Assembly: GCF_030678875.1 (NCBI RefSeq)
Contig: NZ_JAUUDS010000001.1
Location: 620,001 to 684,000 of the forward strand
Length of the DNA stretch: 64,000 nucleotides
Direction: 5' to 3'
DNA from: Sphingomonas aurea
GTDB lineage: Bacteria > Pseudomonadota > Alphaproteobacteria > Sphingomonadales > Sphingomonadaceae
Shown: positions 57,072 through 64,000 of the stretch, one piece after another
How positions within the stretch are numbered: the stretch's first letter is position 1
Layout of the letters: the number at the start of each line of letters is the position of its first letter
Position numbers and translations under genes: made by a program
The notes under the pieces: model-generated
What the model was told of the DNA's origin: nothing
Database searches by the model: none
What the model saw: only the letters and a program-made list of their open reading frames with translations

Positions 57072-57530
57072 CTACCCCCGCAGGTCGATCGCCAGCCGCT
57101 GCTGCAAAGCCCGAGCCGGGCTGATCGATGGTGGTGCCGCCACGAAGGCGGCGTCGAGGATCGCTGCGCGCCGGTACAGCGCCTCGCTCGCCTCAATCAG
57201 GATGGCCGCCTGGATCGGCAGTTTCGCACGCAGCGCCGCATCGGTCGGTGCGACGCCGACCAGCCGCGTCGAGGTCCCGCTGGCGCACAACTCGCCGGCG
57301 GCGATCGCCCGGTGGTTCAGCAGCCAGCCCAGCAGGTGCATCAATCGCGTCGTCAGCCGCAGCGACTCGCAGCTGAACACCACGCTCGCTGCCGGATCGA
57401 GTGCAGCCGCATCCCCCCGCGCACGGTGCTCGCCATAGTCGCGGGCCTCGTCCGCCAGTACCATGGTGTCGCAGTACAGCGTCTCGACCAGGCGCTGGTG
57501 CATCGCGAAGGTGTCGGCGTCGGCGAACAT
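57072..57530 (-). CDS. DUF1465 family protein
   Basis: 152 residues from MFADADTFAMHQRLVETLYC; a longer start to 57581 is open. RLVETLYCDTMVLADEARDY, VVFSCESLRLTTRLMHLLGWLLN and the helical C-terminal half match DUF1465 of alphaproteobacteria as I recall it. Function unknown. It lies with the DUF465 and dksA genes, a common alphaproteobacterial grouping. Confidence 0.82.
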   Translation of the reverse strand: MFADADTFAMHQRLVETLYCDTMVLADEARDYGEHRARGDAAALDPAASVVFSCESLRLTTRLMHLLGWLLNHRAIAAGELCASGTSTRLVGVAPTDAALRAKLPIQAAILIEASEALYRRAAILDAAFVAAPPSISPARALQQRLAIDLRG

Positions 57531-57616
57531 GGCATCGTGCTGACACGCCCCGCCCCATGCGACCAGATAGTGAAATCGCAACGCCCGTCCCGCCGCGGGT
57601 CACCCGGGACGTCCCG

Positions 57617-57814
57617 TCAGGCGATGATGTCGGGCAACAGCTGGTCCTCCAGCATCGACATCTCGTCGCGCAGTCGCAGCTTGCGCTTCTTCAGCCGGGC
57701 AAGCTGGACCTGGTCGGGCGAGCCGATCGCGGCGAGCGCGGCGATCGCCGCATCCAGGTCGCGATGCTCCAGCCGCAGCCCGTCGAGCCTGTCCCTGATC
57801 TGAGTCTCGTCCAC
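57617..57814 (-). CDS. DUF465 (YdcH-like) small protein
   Basis: 65 residues from a GTG with GGAGAAG seven bases upstream. Helical, charged: RLDGLRLEHRDLDAAIA and LKKRKLRLRDEMSMLE are the DUF465 repeats. Function unknown; such proteins form small coiled coils. It is divergent from a second copy at 57976. Confidence 0.85.
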   Translation of the reverse strand: MDETQIRDRLDGLRLEHRDLDAAIAALAAIGSPDQVQLARLKKRKLRLRDEMSMLEDQLLPDIIA

Positions 57815-57975
57815 CGGCTTCTCCCCGCGCCGGCCTCTTAGCCGATGCCGCGCGAGCGGCAAACGACCGACGGAAAAAACCGCACGGATGGTCGCCAATA
57901 GGTCGAAACCTGCGCGACAAAGCCGCGGCCCGATGGTTTACTCAATTCCCCAGCAAGCAGGAAGGAGATCTGCCC

Positions 57976-58134
57976 ATGCAGTCGACCGCGCACCAGACCG
58001 CTCTGGAAACCAAGCACGCGACCCTGGACCGCCGTATCGCGGAGGAGGCGCATCGCCCGCATCCCGACGCCGCGACGCTGACTGACCTGAAGAAGCAGAA
58101 ACTGAGGCTGAAGGAGGAGATCGTCAGCCTCTGA
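57976..58134 (+). CDS. DUF465 (YdcH-like) small protein, second copy
   Basis: 52 residues. AAGGAGAT precedes the ATG. MQSTAHQTALETKHATLDRR and TDLKKQKLRLKEEI parallel the 65-residue protein on the other strand. A hairpin 20 bases after the stop may end its transcript. It is easy to miss because of its size. Confidence 0.85.
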   Translation: MQSTAHQTALETKHATLDRRIAEEAHRPHPDAATLTDLKKQKLRLKEEIVSL

Positions 58135-58153
58135 CGCCGATCCGACCGGTGTT

Positions 58154-58175
58154 GCCGTCATCCCCGGATGACGGC
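58154..58175. repeat. Hairpin after the second DUF465 gene
   Basis: GCCGTCAT/ATGACGGC with loop CCCCGG, a perfect eight-base stem. No T-run, so either a weak terminator or a dispersed palindrome. Confidence 0.5.
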
Positions 58176-58444
58176 GATACCCAGGCACAGCCAGCCAGCC
58201 CTCGATCTGCGACGCTCGTGCCGAGCGCTAGAACGTGGTCCGCCGAAACTGAAGCACCTCACCGGCGAAGGCCGGGGTCCAGTTGAGAGGATGGTGATGA
58301 AGCGCGGCGCACGTCGTCAGGACGGCCTTACCGACTCAATCCCGGTCTCTGCCGGGCAGGCAAAGTGACTGGTTCACCCGAGTGGGTCACACTCTAGGTG
58401 CCAACAGCGGCAGATGCTGCCTTAAAATCAAACTGGAACCGACC
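58176..58444. other. Non-coding interval
   Basis: No plausible gene. Short direct and inverted GC motifs only. It separates the DUF465 gene from the converging PilZ gene. Confidence 0.5.
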
Positions 58445-58783
58445 TCAGCCCCCCGAGCGCGCGGCGTTCACCAGAGCGATATCGATCACGCGCGCCAGCG
58501 CTACGCCAATCCGACCCTCGGCGCTCCATGCAACCGTACCGGAAACCTCGCCCACGCCCGGCAGGTCCAGCGTCACCGCGATGCCGACCGGCACCGGTTC
58601 GCCCGGCTCCGCCATCAGCCCCTGCTCGGACAGGTTCCGGATACGAACCTCGCGCGTCGTGGTCTCGTCGCCCAGTCGCAGTGCCGCCATCAGCAGCATG
58701 CCGGCGCGCAGGTGCGTACGCTGTTCCGCGCCGTCCGTGTCGGTGTCGGGCTGAGAGGCCGTGTCGCGAATGAAGCCGTCCAT
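58445..58783 (-). CDS. PilZ domain protein
   Basis: 112 residues. RTHLRAGMLLMAALRL opens a small beta-barrel, VRIRNLSEQGLMAEPGEPV is the second motif and IAVTLDLPGVGEVSGTVAW the third. The arginines typical of the c-di-GMP site (RxxxR) are only partly kept, so binding is uncertain. Stand-alone PilZ proteins regulate motility or surface polymers. Confidence 0.8.
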   Translation of the reverse strand: MDGFIRDTASQPDTDTDGAEQRTHLRAGMLLMAALRLGDETTTREVRIRNLSEQGLMAEPGEPVPVGIAVTLDLPGVGEVSGTVAWSAEGRIGVALARVIDIALVNAARSGG

Positions 58784-58852
58784 GTCCCGTCCAGATACCT
58801 TTTGCGTCGATGCTCCGCCCTAAGCCGCAAACATCGACAAAAACTTAACCGC

Positions 58853-59308
58853 TCATTCCTCGCGCGAGACCTTCTCGTGCCGTTCGTGCCGCTCCTGCGC
58901 CTCGACCGTCATCGTCGCGATCGGCCGTGCCTCCAGCCGTGCAAGGCTGATCGGCTCGCCGCTCACTTCGCAATATCCGTACTCGCCCTCGTCGATGCGG
59001 CGGACCGCCGCGTCGATCTTGCTGATGAGCTTGCGCTGGCGGTCGCGCGTGCGCAGCTCGATCGACCAGTCCGTCTCGCTCGACGCGCGGTCGGTCAGGT
59101 CCGCCTCGCGCAGCGGATCGAGCTGCAGCTGCGATAGCGTACCTTGCGAGTCCAGCAGGATTGCTTCCTTCCACAGCAGCAGCTTGTCGCGAAAGTAAGT
59201 CTGCTGGCGGGGGTTCATGAACGGTTCGTCGCTCGACGGTCGATAGCCGTCGTCATTGGCCGCCAGATGGCCAGTGGAAGGATCTACGCGATCAAGTGCC
59301 GTCGCCAT
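58853..59308 (-). CDS. dksA: RNA polymerase-binding transcription factor DksA
   Basis: 151 residues. The coiled-coil region (DKLLLWKEAILLDSQGTL...), then DEGEYGYCEVSGEPISLARLEARP and EAQERHERHEK. The zinc-finger cysteines are not kept except one (YCEVSGEP), a known variant of alphaproteobacteria that does not need zinc. With ppGpp it adjusts rRNA and amino-acid promoters. A second internal Met31 is a possible start. Confidence 0.93.
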   Translation of the reverse strand: MATALDRVDPSTGHLAANDDGYRPSSDEPFMNPRQQTYFRDKLLLWKEAILLDSQGTLSQLQLDPLREADLTDRASSETDWSIELRTRDRQRKLISKIDAAVRRIDEGEYGYCEVSGEPISLARLEARPIATMTVEAQERHERHEKVSREE

Positions 59309-59474
59309 GCCGATCTCCCTCGGGCCTCCGGCGCGGATACTGGTCCGCGTCCTGGGCCCTCCCCCAATATGAAGCGCCTATAATCCGGACGGGAGGTGGC
59401 GGCAAGCGAGCTGGAGGGGCAGAAAAATCCGGTTTTGTGGGATTGTGGCACGCTTGCCAGAGTGGAGGACCTGC

Positions 59475-59515
59475 AACCTGCGTCACACCGGGTTTGCTCC
59501 GGCATGACGCAGGTT
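59475..59515. repeat. Long palindrome after the host-attachment gene
   Basis: AACCTGCGTCA (59475-59485) and TGACGCAGGTT (59505-59515) form an 11-base stem with inner CCGGG/CTCCGG. It lies 15 bases past the stop of the convergent-side gene at 59530, so it may end that transcript. The remaining part of 59309-59474 shows nothing coding. Confidence 0.6.
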
Positions 59516-59529
59516 ACGGAAAGCGTGGC

Positions 59530-59970
59530 TCAAGCCGCCGCGATGGCCTTTTCGATCTCGGGGATCGGATGGCCGGTCAGGTCCTTGTCCAGCTCGCCCT
59601 TCAGCCGGTCGGTGACTTCCTTGTGATAATGCTTGCGCAGCTCGCCCAGCGTCCGGGGCGGAGCGACCACGACCAGGGCGTCATAGTCGTTCGCCAGCGC
59701 CCTCCGCTTCAAAAGGTCGGCAGCCTCGGCGGCGAAGCGATCCTCTTCCAGCTGATGCGCGTCGGTGCGCCCCATCGAGCTCTGCGACGCACCCTGCGGG
59801 GACGAGGCGCGGCCGGCATCGTCCGTAGTCTGATCGCGGTCTGCCGGGTTCTCCTGTTCCTGGGCGTGTTCGACCTGCAGGTTGGGATATTCGGCATCGC
59901 CCTTGTTGCGCAGGAACAGCATCTTGCGGCCGTCGGCGACGAGCACGACGGCGTTATGAGCGAGTTGCAA
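59530..59970 (-). CDS. Host attachment family protein
   Basis: 146 residues from a TTG with AGGAG seven bases upstream. NAVVLVADGRKMLFLRNKGD, then a polar Gln/Asp/Ser stretch, and FAAEAADLLKRRALANDYDALVVVAPPRTLGELRKHYH. This is the family described as required for host attachment (PF10116) and is related to translation-release baeRF folds. Its biochemical role is unclear. Confidence 0.85.
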   Translation of the reverse strand: MQLAHNAVVLVADGRKMLFLRNKGDAEYPNLQVEHAQEQENPADRDQTTDDAGRASSPQGASQSSMGRTDAHQLEEDRFAAEAADLLKRRALANDYDALVVVAPPRTLGELRKHYHKEVTDRLKGELDKDLTGHPIPEIEKAIAAA

Positions 59971-60063
59971 GACAGGTCTCCTGATGGTTGTGGTTCGTGG
60001 GGCTCAACGCCTCCCGCCGCGCCGGGTTGCCTCCCGTCACGGTGCCCGCCATAGCGATGGGCC

Positions 60064-61344
60064 ATGCACGACATCCGCCTGATCCGCGACGATCCGCACG
60101 CGTTCGACGCTGCCCTCGCCCGCCGTGGCCTGCCCGCCCAGGCCGCCGACCTGGCTGCAATCGACGAACGTCGCCGCGCCACCATCGCCGCCGCGCAAGA
60201 AGCGCAGACCCGCCGCAACGACCTGTCCAAGCAGATCGGCCAGGCCAAGGCGGCGAAGGATGAGGCGCGCGCGGAGGCATTGATGGCCGAGGTCGCCCAG
60301 CTCAAGGCCCGCCTGCCGGAGCTGGAGGAGGAGGAGCGTGCCACCGCCGCCACGCTCGACACGCGGCTGGCAGCGATCCCCAACATCCCCGCCGCCGACG
60401 TGCCGCACGGCGCCGACGAAGACGACAACGTCCTGGTACGGGAGTGGGGCACCCCGCGCAGCTTCGACTTCGCCGCGCGCGAGCATGACGCGGTTGCCGC
60501 GCCGCTCGGAATGGACTTCGACACCGGCGTACTGCTCGCGGGTGCGCGCTTTACCCTGTTGCGGGGGCAGATCGCGCGGCTCAGCCGCGCGCTCGGGCAA
60601 TTCATGCTCGACCGATTGGTTGACGACCATGGCTTCGAGGAAATCGTGCCGCCGCTCCTCGTCCGCGACGAGGTCGCCTTCGGCACCGGACAATTGCCGA
60701 AATTTGCCGAGGACCTGTTCAAGACGACCGATGGTCGTTGGCTGATCTCCACTGCGGAAATGTCGCTGACCAATGTCGTGCGCGAGCGGATCCTGGCAGA
60801 GGGCGAGCTGCCGCTCCGCCTCGCCGCGCTGACCCCGTGCTTCCGCTCGGAAGCGGGCTCGGCCGGTCGGGATACGCGAGGCATGATCCGCCAGCACCAG
60901 TTCGAGAAGGTGGAGATGGTGGCGATCACCACTCCAGAAACTTCCGATGCCGAGAACGAGGCGATGACCCGTATCGCCGAGGGTGTGCTGGAGGCGCTGG
61001 AGCTGCCCTATCGCCGGATGCTGCTCTGCACCGGCGACATGGGCTTCTCGTCCGCGCGCACCTATGACCTGGAGGTGTGGCTGCCGGGGCAAGCGCGCTA
61101 CCGCGAGATTTCCAGTTGCTCGACCTGCACGGATTTCCAGGCCCGCCGTATGAACACGCGCTACCGGCCGGAGGGGGAGAAGGGCACGCGCTTCGTCCAT
61201 ACCCTGAACGGCTCCGGGCTGGCAGTCGGCCGCACGCTGGTCGCGGTGATCGAGAACTACCAGCAGGCAGACGGATCGGTCGCGATCCCCGCCGCGCTAG
61301 TGCCGTACATGGGTGGGCTCACCCAACTGAGCCCCCGCGGCTGA
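60064..61344 (+). CDS. serS: Serine--tRNA ligase
   Basis: 426 residues, normal length. The N-terminal coiled-coil arm (about 1-105) is followed by the class II core with motif 2 ([19 protein letters not shown]) and motif 3 ([19 protein letters not shown]). It charges tRNA-Ser (and starts selenocysteine synthesis if present). The stop overlaps surE by one base (TGATG). Confidence 0.97.
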   Translation: MHDIRLIRDDPHAFDAALARRGLPAQAADLAAIDERRRATIAAAQEAQTRRNDLSKQIGQAKAAKDEARAEALMAEVAQLKARLPELEEEERATAATLDTRLAAIPNIPAADVPHGADEDDNVLVREWGTPRSFDFAAREHDAVAAPLGMDFDTGVLLAGARFTLLRGQIARLSRALGQFMLDRLVDDHGFEEIVPPLLVRDEVAFGTGQLPKFAEDLFKTTDGRWLISTAEMSLTNVVRERILAEGELPLRLAALTPCFRSEAGSAGRDTRGMIRQHQFEKVEMVAITTPETSDAENEAMTRIAEGVLEALELPYRRMLLCTGDMGFSSARTYDLEVWLPGQARYREISSCSTCTDFQARRMNTRYRPEGEKGTRFVHTLNGSGLAVGRTLVAVIENYQQADGSVAIPAALVPYMGGLTQLSPRG

Positions 61345-62108
61345 TGCGCATCCTCATCACCAACGACGACGGCTATCACGCGCCCGGCCTGAAGGTCGCG
61401 GAAGCAATTGCCGCGCGTTTCACGGACGATATCTGGGTCGTCGCGCCTGCCGACGAACAGTCGGGCGCCGGCCACTCGCTTACCCTCACCCGGCCGTTGC
61501 GCATCCGCCGCTTCGCCGAGAAGCGCTTCGCCGTTTTGGGCACCCCAACCGATGCGGTGATGATGGCGGTTGCCCGGATCATGAAGGACAGCCCACCAGA
61601 CCTGATCTTGTCGGGCGTCAATCGCGGGGCCAATCTGGCCGAGGACGTGACCTATTCGGGCACCGTCTCCGCTGCGATGGAGGGCGCACTCGCCGGCATC
61701 CGGTCGGTCGCGATGAGCCAGGTCTACCGCCGCGAGGGGATGGGCGACGCCGTCCCCTTCTCCGTCGCGGAGGTTTGGGGGGAGCGTGTCCTCGCGCCCC
61801 TGATCGCCGCTCCGATGGCGCCGCGCACATTGGTCAACGTCAACTTCCCTGCACTTCCCGCGGATCAAGTGAAGGGCATCCGCGTCGTCGGGCAGGGCCT
61901 GCGCGACTATGGACGTCTGCGGATCGTCAGCAACACCGACCCGCGCGGCTACGAATATCATTGGTTCGCACTCGGCGAGCAACCGTACGACCCGGTCTGC
62001 GACACCGATCTGGAGGCGATCGCCGAGGGCTATGTCTCGGTCACCCCACTCCACCTCGACATGACCCACGCCGCCTCGGTGGAGAGGCTCGCGCAGGCGT
62101 ATCGCTGA
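61344..62108 (+). CDS. surE: 5'/3'-nucleotidase SurE
   Basis: 254 residues. [16 protein letters not shown] carries the metal-binding Asp pair, LSGVNRGANLAEDVTYSGTVSAAMEG the second motif. It hydrolyses nucleoside monophosphates and is linked to survival in stationary phase. It overlaps serS and the NlpD-like gene by one base each. Confidence 0.96.
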   Translation: MRILITNDDGYHAPGLKVAEAIAARFTDDIWVVAPADEQSGAGHSLTLTRPLRIRRFAEKRFAVLGTPTDAVMMAVARIMKDSPPDLILSGVNRGANLAEDVTYSGTVSAAMEGALAGIRSVAMSQVYRREGMGDAVPFSVAEVWGERVLAPLIAAPMAPRTLVNVNFPALPADQVKGIRVVGQGLRDYGRLRIVSNTDPRGYEYHWFALGEQPYDPVCDTDLEAIAEGYVSVTPLHLDMTHAASVERLAQAYR

Positions 62109-63100
62109 TGCGCGCGGCGGCGCTGCTCGCTGCCGCGCTCGCGGTGTCGGCGCAGCATCCCGCCCCTGATCTCCCTGGCAACCCGCCGCCCGCCTGGGAG
62201 GCGAAGCCGGTCGAGGCTGATGCCCCCATCGTGCCTGACCAGATCGTCCTCGTTCGCTCCGGTGACGGCCTGCTTGGCATCGCTGCCCGCACGGGCGCCA
62301 GTGCGGAGGCGATCGCCCGTGCCAACGCGCTGCCCCGCCCCTGGACGCTGCGCACCAACCAGCGGCTGAAGATCCCGGGCGGCCGCTATCACCTTGTCCG
62401 TCCAGGCCAGAGCGGCATCGCTATCGCGCGTGCGTACGGCATCGACTGGTCGCGCATCGCTACCGTCAACGCGCTGCCCGAACCCTATGTGCTGCGCGCG
62501 GGCACCCGCCTGCTGATCCCGGTCGTCGCCCCGCCGCGTAGCCGCGCTGCCGAGCGCGCCGCAGCCTTCCGCCTCGACGTCGACGACATCCTCACCGGCG
62601 GCGAGCCGGCGCTCGCGCCGCGCCAGGCCCCGATCCGTGCCGCCACCCGACCGACCCGCCCCCTGCCTCCTGCCGCGGTCGTCGCCCCGCCGCCGCGGCT
62701 TGCCGCCGGCGGCTTCACCTGGCCGGTCGAGAGCACCAGCATCGCCGGCCGCTTCGGTGCCGGTGCCGCAGGCGAGCGCAACAATGGCATCGACGTCGCC
62801 GTCCCCCTCGCCACACCAGTCCGCGCCGCGGCGGACGGGGTCGTCGCCTATGCCGGCACGGGCATCCCTTCGCTCGGCGGGCTCGTCATCGTCCGCCATG
62901 GCGGCGGCTGGACGAGCGTCTACGGCTATGCCGAGCGACTGCTGGTTACCCGAGGTCAGAGCGTCAAACGCGGCCAGCGCCTCGCCCTGTCGGGAGAGAG
63001 CGGGGCCACCAATCGCCCGGCCCTTCATTTCGAGCTGCGCCGCGGTCGCGTGCCGGTCGATCCGGTGACGATGCTGCGCAGTGCGCCGGCGACGGGGTGA
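62108..63100 (+). CDS. LysM/M23 family protein, NlpD-like amidase activator
   Basis: 330 residues, start overlapping surE by one base. A short signal peptide, two LysM repeats (VRSGDGLLGIAARTGASAEA, VRPGQSGIAIARAYGIDWSR), a Pro-rich linker and a LytM (M23) domain at about 205-325. The zinc ligands are degenerate: the first His is Asn (ERNNGIDVAVP) and the HxH is replaced by YGY, while HFELR is kept. That is the pattern of NlpD/EnvC, which activate amidases and do not cut peptidoglycan. The surE-nlpD order supports it. Confidence 0.88.
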   Translation: MRAAALLAAALAVSAQHPAPDLPGNPPPAWEAKPVEADAPIVPDQIVLVRSGDGLLGIAARTGASAEAIARANALPRPWTLRTNQRLKIPGGRYHLVRPGQSGIAIARAYGIDWSRIATVNALPEPYVLRAGTRLLIPVVAPPRSRAAERAAAFRLDVDDILTGGEPALAPRQAPIRAATRPTRPLPPAAVVAPPPRLAAGGFTWPVESTSIAGRFGAGAAGERNNGIDVAVPLATPVRAAADGVVAYAGTGIPSLGGLVIVRHGGGWTSVYGYAERLLVTRGQSVKRGQRLALSGESGATNRPALHFELRRGRVPVDPVTMLRSAPATG

Positions 63101-63131
63101 CGCCCAGCACAAGCCTTGCTAACCGGCGCGC

Positions 63132-64000
63132 ATGGCATACCAGTCCGACCTGCTCACCGTCCTCCAGGACCGCGGATACATCCACCAGCTGACCGACGCC
63201 GCCGCGCTCGACGCGCTCGCGGCCAAGCAGGTCGTTCCCGGCTATATCGGCTTCGACCCGACCGCGCCGTCGCTCCATGTCGGCAGCCTCGTGCAGATCA
63301 TGCTGCTGCGCCGCCTCCAGCAGAGCGGGCACAAGCCGATCGTCCTGATGGGCGGCGGCACCGGCAAGATCGGCGATCCCAGCTTCAAGGACGAGGCGCG
63401 GAAACTCGCCGGCGCCGACACGATCAACGCCAATATCGCCTCGATCAAGCGCATTTTCGAACGCTTCCTGACGTTTGGGGACGGCCCCAGCGACGCGATC
63501 ATGCTCGACAATGCCGAGTGGCTCGACCGGCTGGAGTATATCCCCTTTCTGCGAGAGGTGGGGCAGCATTTCTCGGTCAACCGGATGCTGTCGTTCGACT
63601 CGGTGAAGCTGCGGCTCGACCGCGAGCAGTCGCTCAGCTTCCTCGAGTTCAACTACATGATCCTCCAGGGCTACGACTTCGTCGAGCTGTCGCGCCGTGC
63701 CGGTTGCCGGCTTCAGATGGGCGGCAGCGACCAGTGGGGTAATATCGTCAACGGTATCGAGCTGGCGCGCCGGATGGACGGAACCGAGGTCTATGGCGTC
63801 ACCACGCCGCTCATCACCACTGCCGATGGCGGAAAGATGGGCAAGACGATGGCCGGTGCCGTCTGGCTGCACGAGGACCAGCTGCCCCATTTCGATTACT
63901 GGCAGTTCTGGCGCAACACCGATGACCGCGACGTCGGCCGGTTCCTGCGCCTGTTCACCGATCTGCCGCTGGACGAGATCGCGCGGTTGGAGGCGCTGCC
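63132..64000 (+). CDS. tyrS: Tyrosine--tRNA ligase (3' end outside window)
   Basis: About 289 of some 410 residues are visible. Class I synthetase: [20 protein letters not shown] start, [19 protein letters not shown] with the HIGH-type [21 protein letters not shown], and GGKMGKT as the KMSKS-type loop. It charges tRNA-Tyr. The gene runs off the right edge with no stop. Confidence 0.96.
   Translation, partial: MAYQSDLLTVLQDRGYIHQLTDAAALDALAAKQVVPGYIGFDPTAPSLHVGSLVQIMLLRRLQQSGHKPIVLMGGGTGKIGDPSFKDEARKLAGADTINANIASIKRIFERFLTFGDGPSDAIMLDNAEWLDRLEYIPFLREVGQHFSVNRMLSFDSVKLRLDREQSLSFLEFNYMILQGYDFVELSRRAGCRLQMGGSDQWGNIVNGIELARRMDGTEVYGVTTPLITTADGGKMGKTMAGAVWLHEDQLPHFDYWQFWRNTDDRDVGRFLRLFTDLPLDEIARLEAL

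Overview
The window reads as chromosome of a GC-rich alphaproteobacterium of the order Sphingomonadales, probably Sphingomonas or a close relative. Support comes from the direct-repeat LexA box (GTTC-N7-GTTC) before recA, a clustered Entner-Doudoroff set (zwf-pgl-edd-glk-eda), pairs of small DUF465/DUF1465 genes near a zinc-less dksA, a ROSE-type leader before an hsp20 gene, and many short palindromic repeats typical of sphingomonads. Almost everything is housekeeping. No phage, plasmid, IS transposase or CRISPR array is visible. Functional names come from reading motifs, not from searches.

Layout. 1-5231 (minus): end of a glutathione transferase gene coupled to a methyltransferase, then recA, ispE and ETF-ubiquinone oxidoreductase. 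5349-9928 (plus): a degenerate uracil-DNA-glycosylase-like protein, a soluble lytic transglycosylase and moaB in overlapping order, then a radical SAM protein and a small disordered protein. 10055-19721 (minus): dnaE; an overlapping lolC/E-lolD-GNAT-glutathione peroxidase operon; a structured gap; a TonB-dependent receptor. 19847-20530 (plus): heat-shock promoter, RNA thermometer, hsp20, terminator. 20621-22769 (minus): pyrG and secG. 22987-30503 (plus): MarR, an SH3-only protein, argC, then the Entner-Doudoroff genes. 31035-36272: a STAS-like protein facing mltG, then mltG, fabF, acpP, fabG and fabD on the minus strand, with a GxxExxY gene and its inverted repeats wedged between fabG and fabD. 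36487-37742 (plus): rpsF-rpsR-rplI with a strong terminator. 38082-40242: a second STAS-like protein facing mutL. 40390-46060 (plus): the rod-shape operon mreB-mreC-mreD-mrdA-rodA, then tRNA-Lys(CTT). 46431-56856: M3 peptidase, CPA1 antiporter, lipoprotein, SulP transporter, MFS exporter, CaiB/BaiF CoA-transferase and a nitronate monooxygenase-like protein. 56858-57062: a gene-less nested inverted-repeat element. 57072-59970: DUF1465, two DUF465 proteins, PilZ, DksA and a host-attachment-family protein. 60064-64000 (plus): serS, surE, an NlpD-like LysM/LytM protein and the start of tyrS.

How the genes work together. zwf, pgl, edd and eda, with glucokinase, form a complete glucose to pyruvate plus glyceraldehyde-3-phosphate route. 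fabD, fabG, acpP and fabF feed fatty-acid elongation, and mltG, the mre/mrd/rod genes, the lytic transglycosylase and the NlpD-like protein act on peptidoglycan. The lol genes move lipoproteins to the outer membrane.

The most unusual signals are: the GxxExxY gene with its CGCGGAG-type inverted repeats inside a fatty-acid operon, and a gene-less element with the same termini at 56.9-57.1 kb; a composite three-stem palindrome present twice, each time just past the stop codon of a minus-strand gene; the ROSE-like leader of hsp20; a glycosylase-like protein that has lost its diagnostic catalytic motif and iron-sulfur cysteines; and two related STAS-like proteins, one of which runs antisense into mltG.
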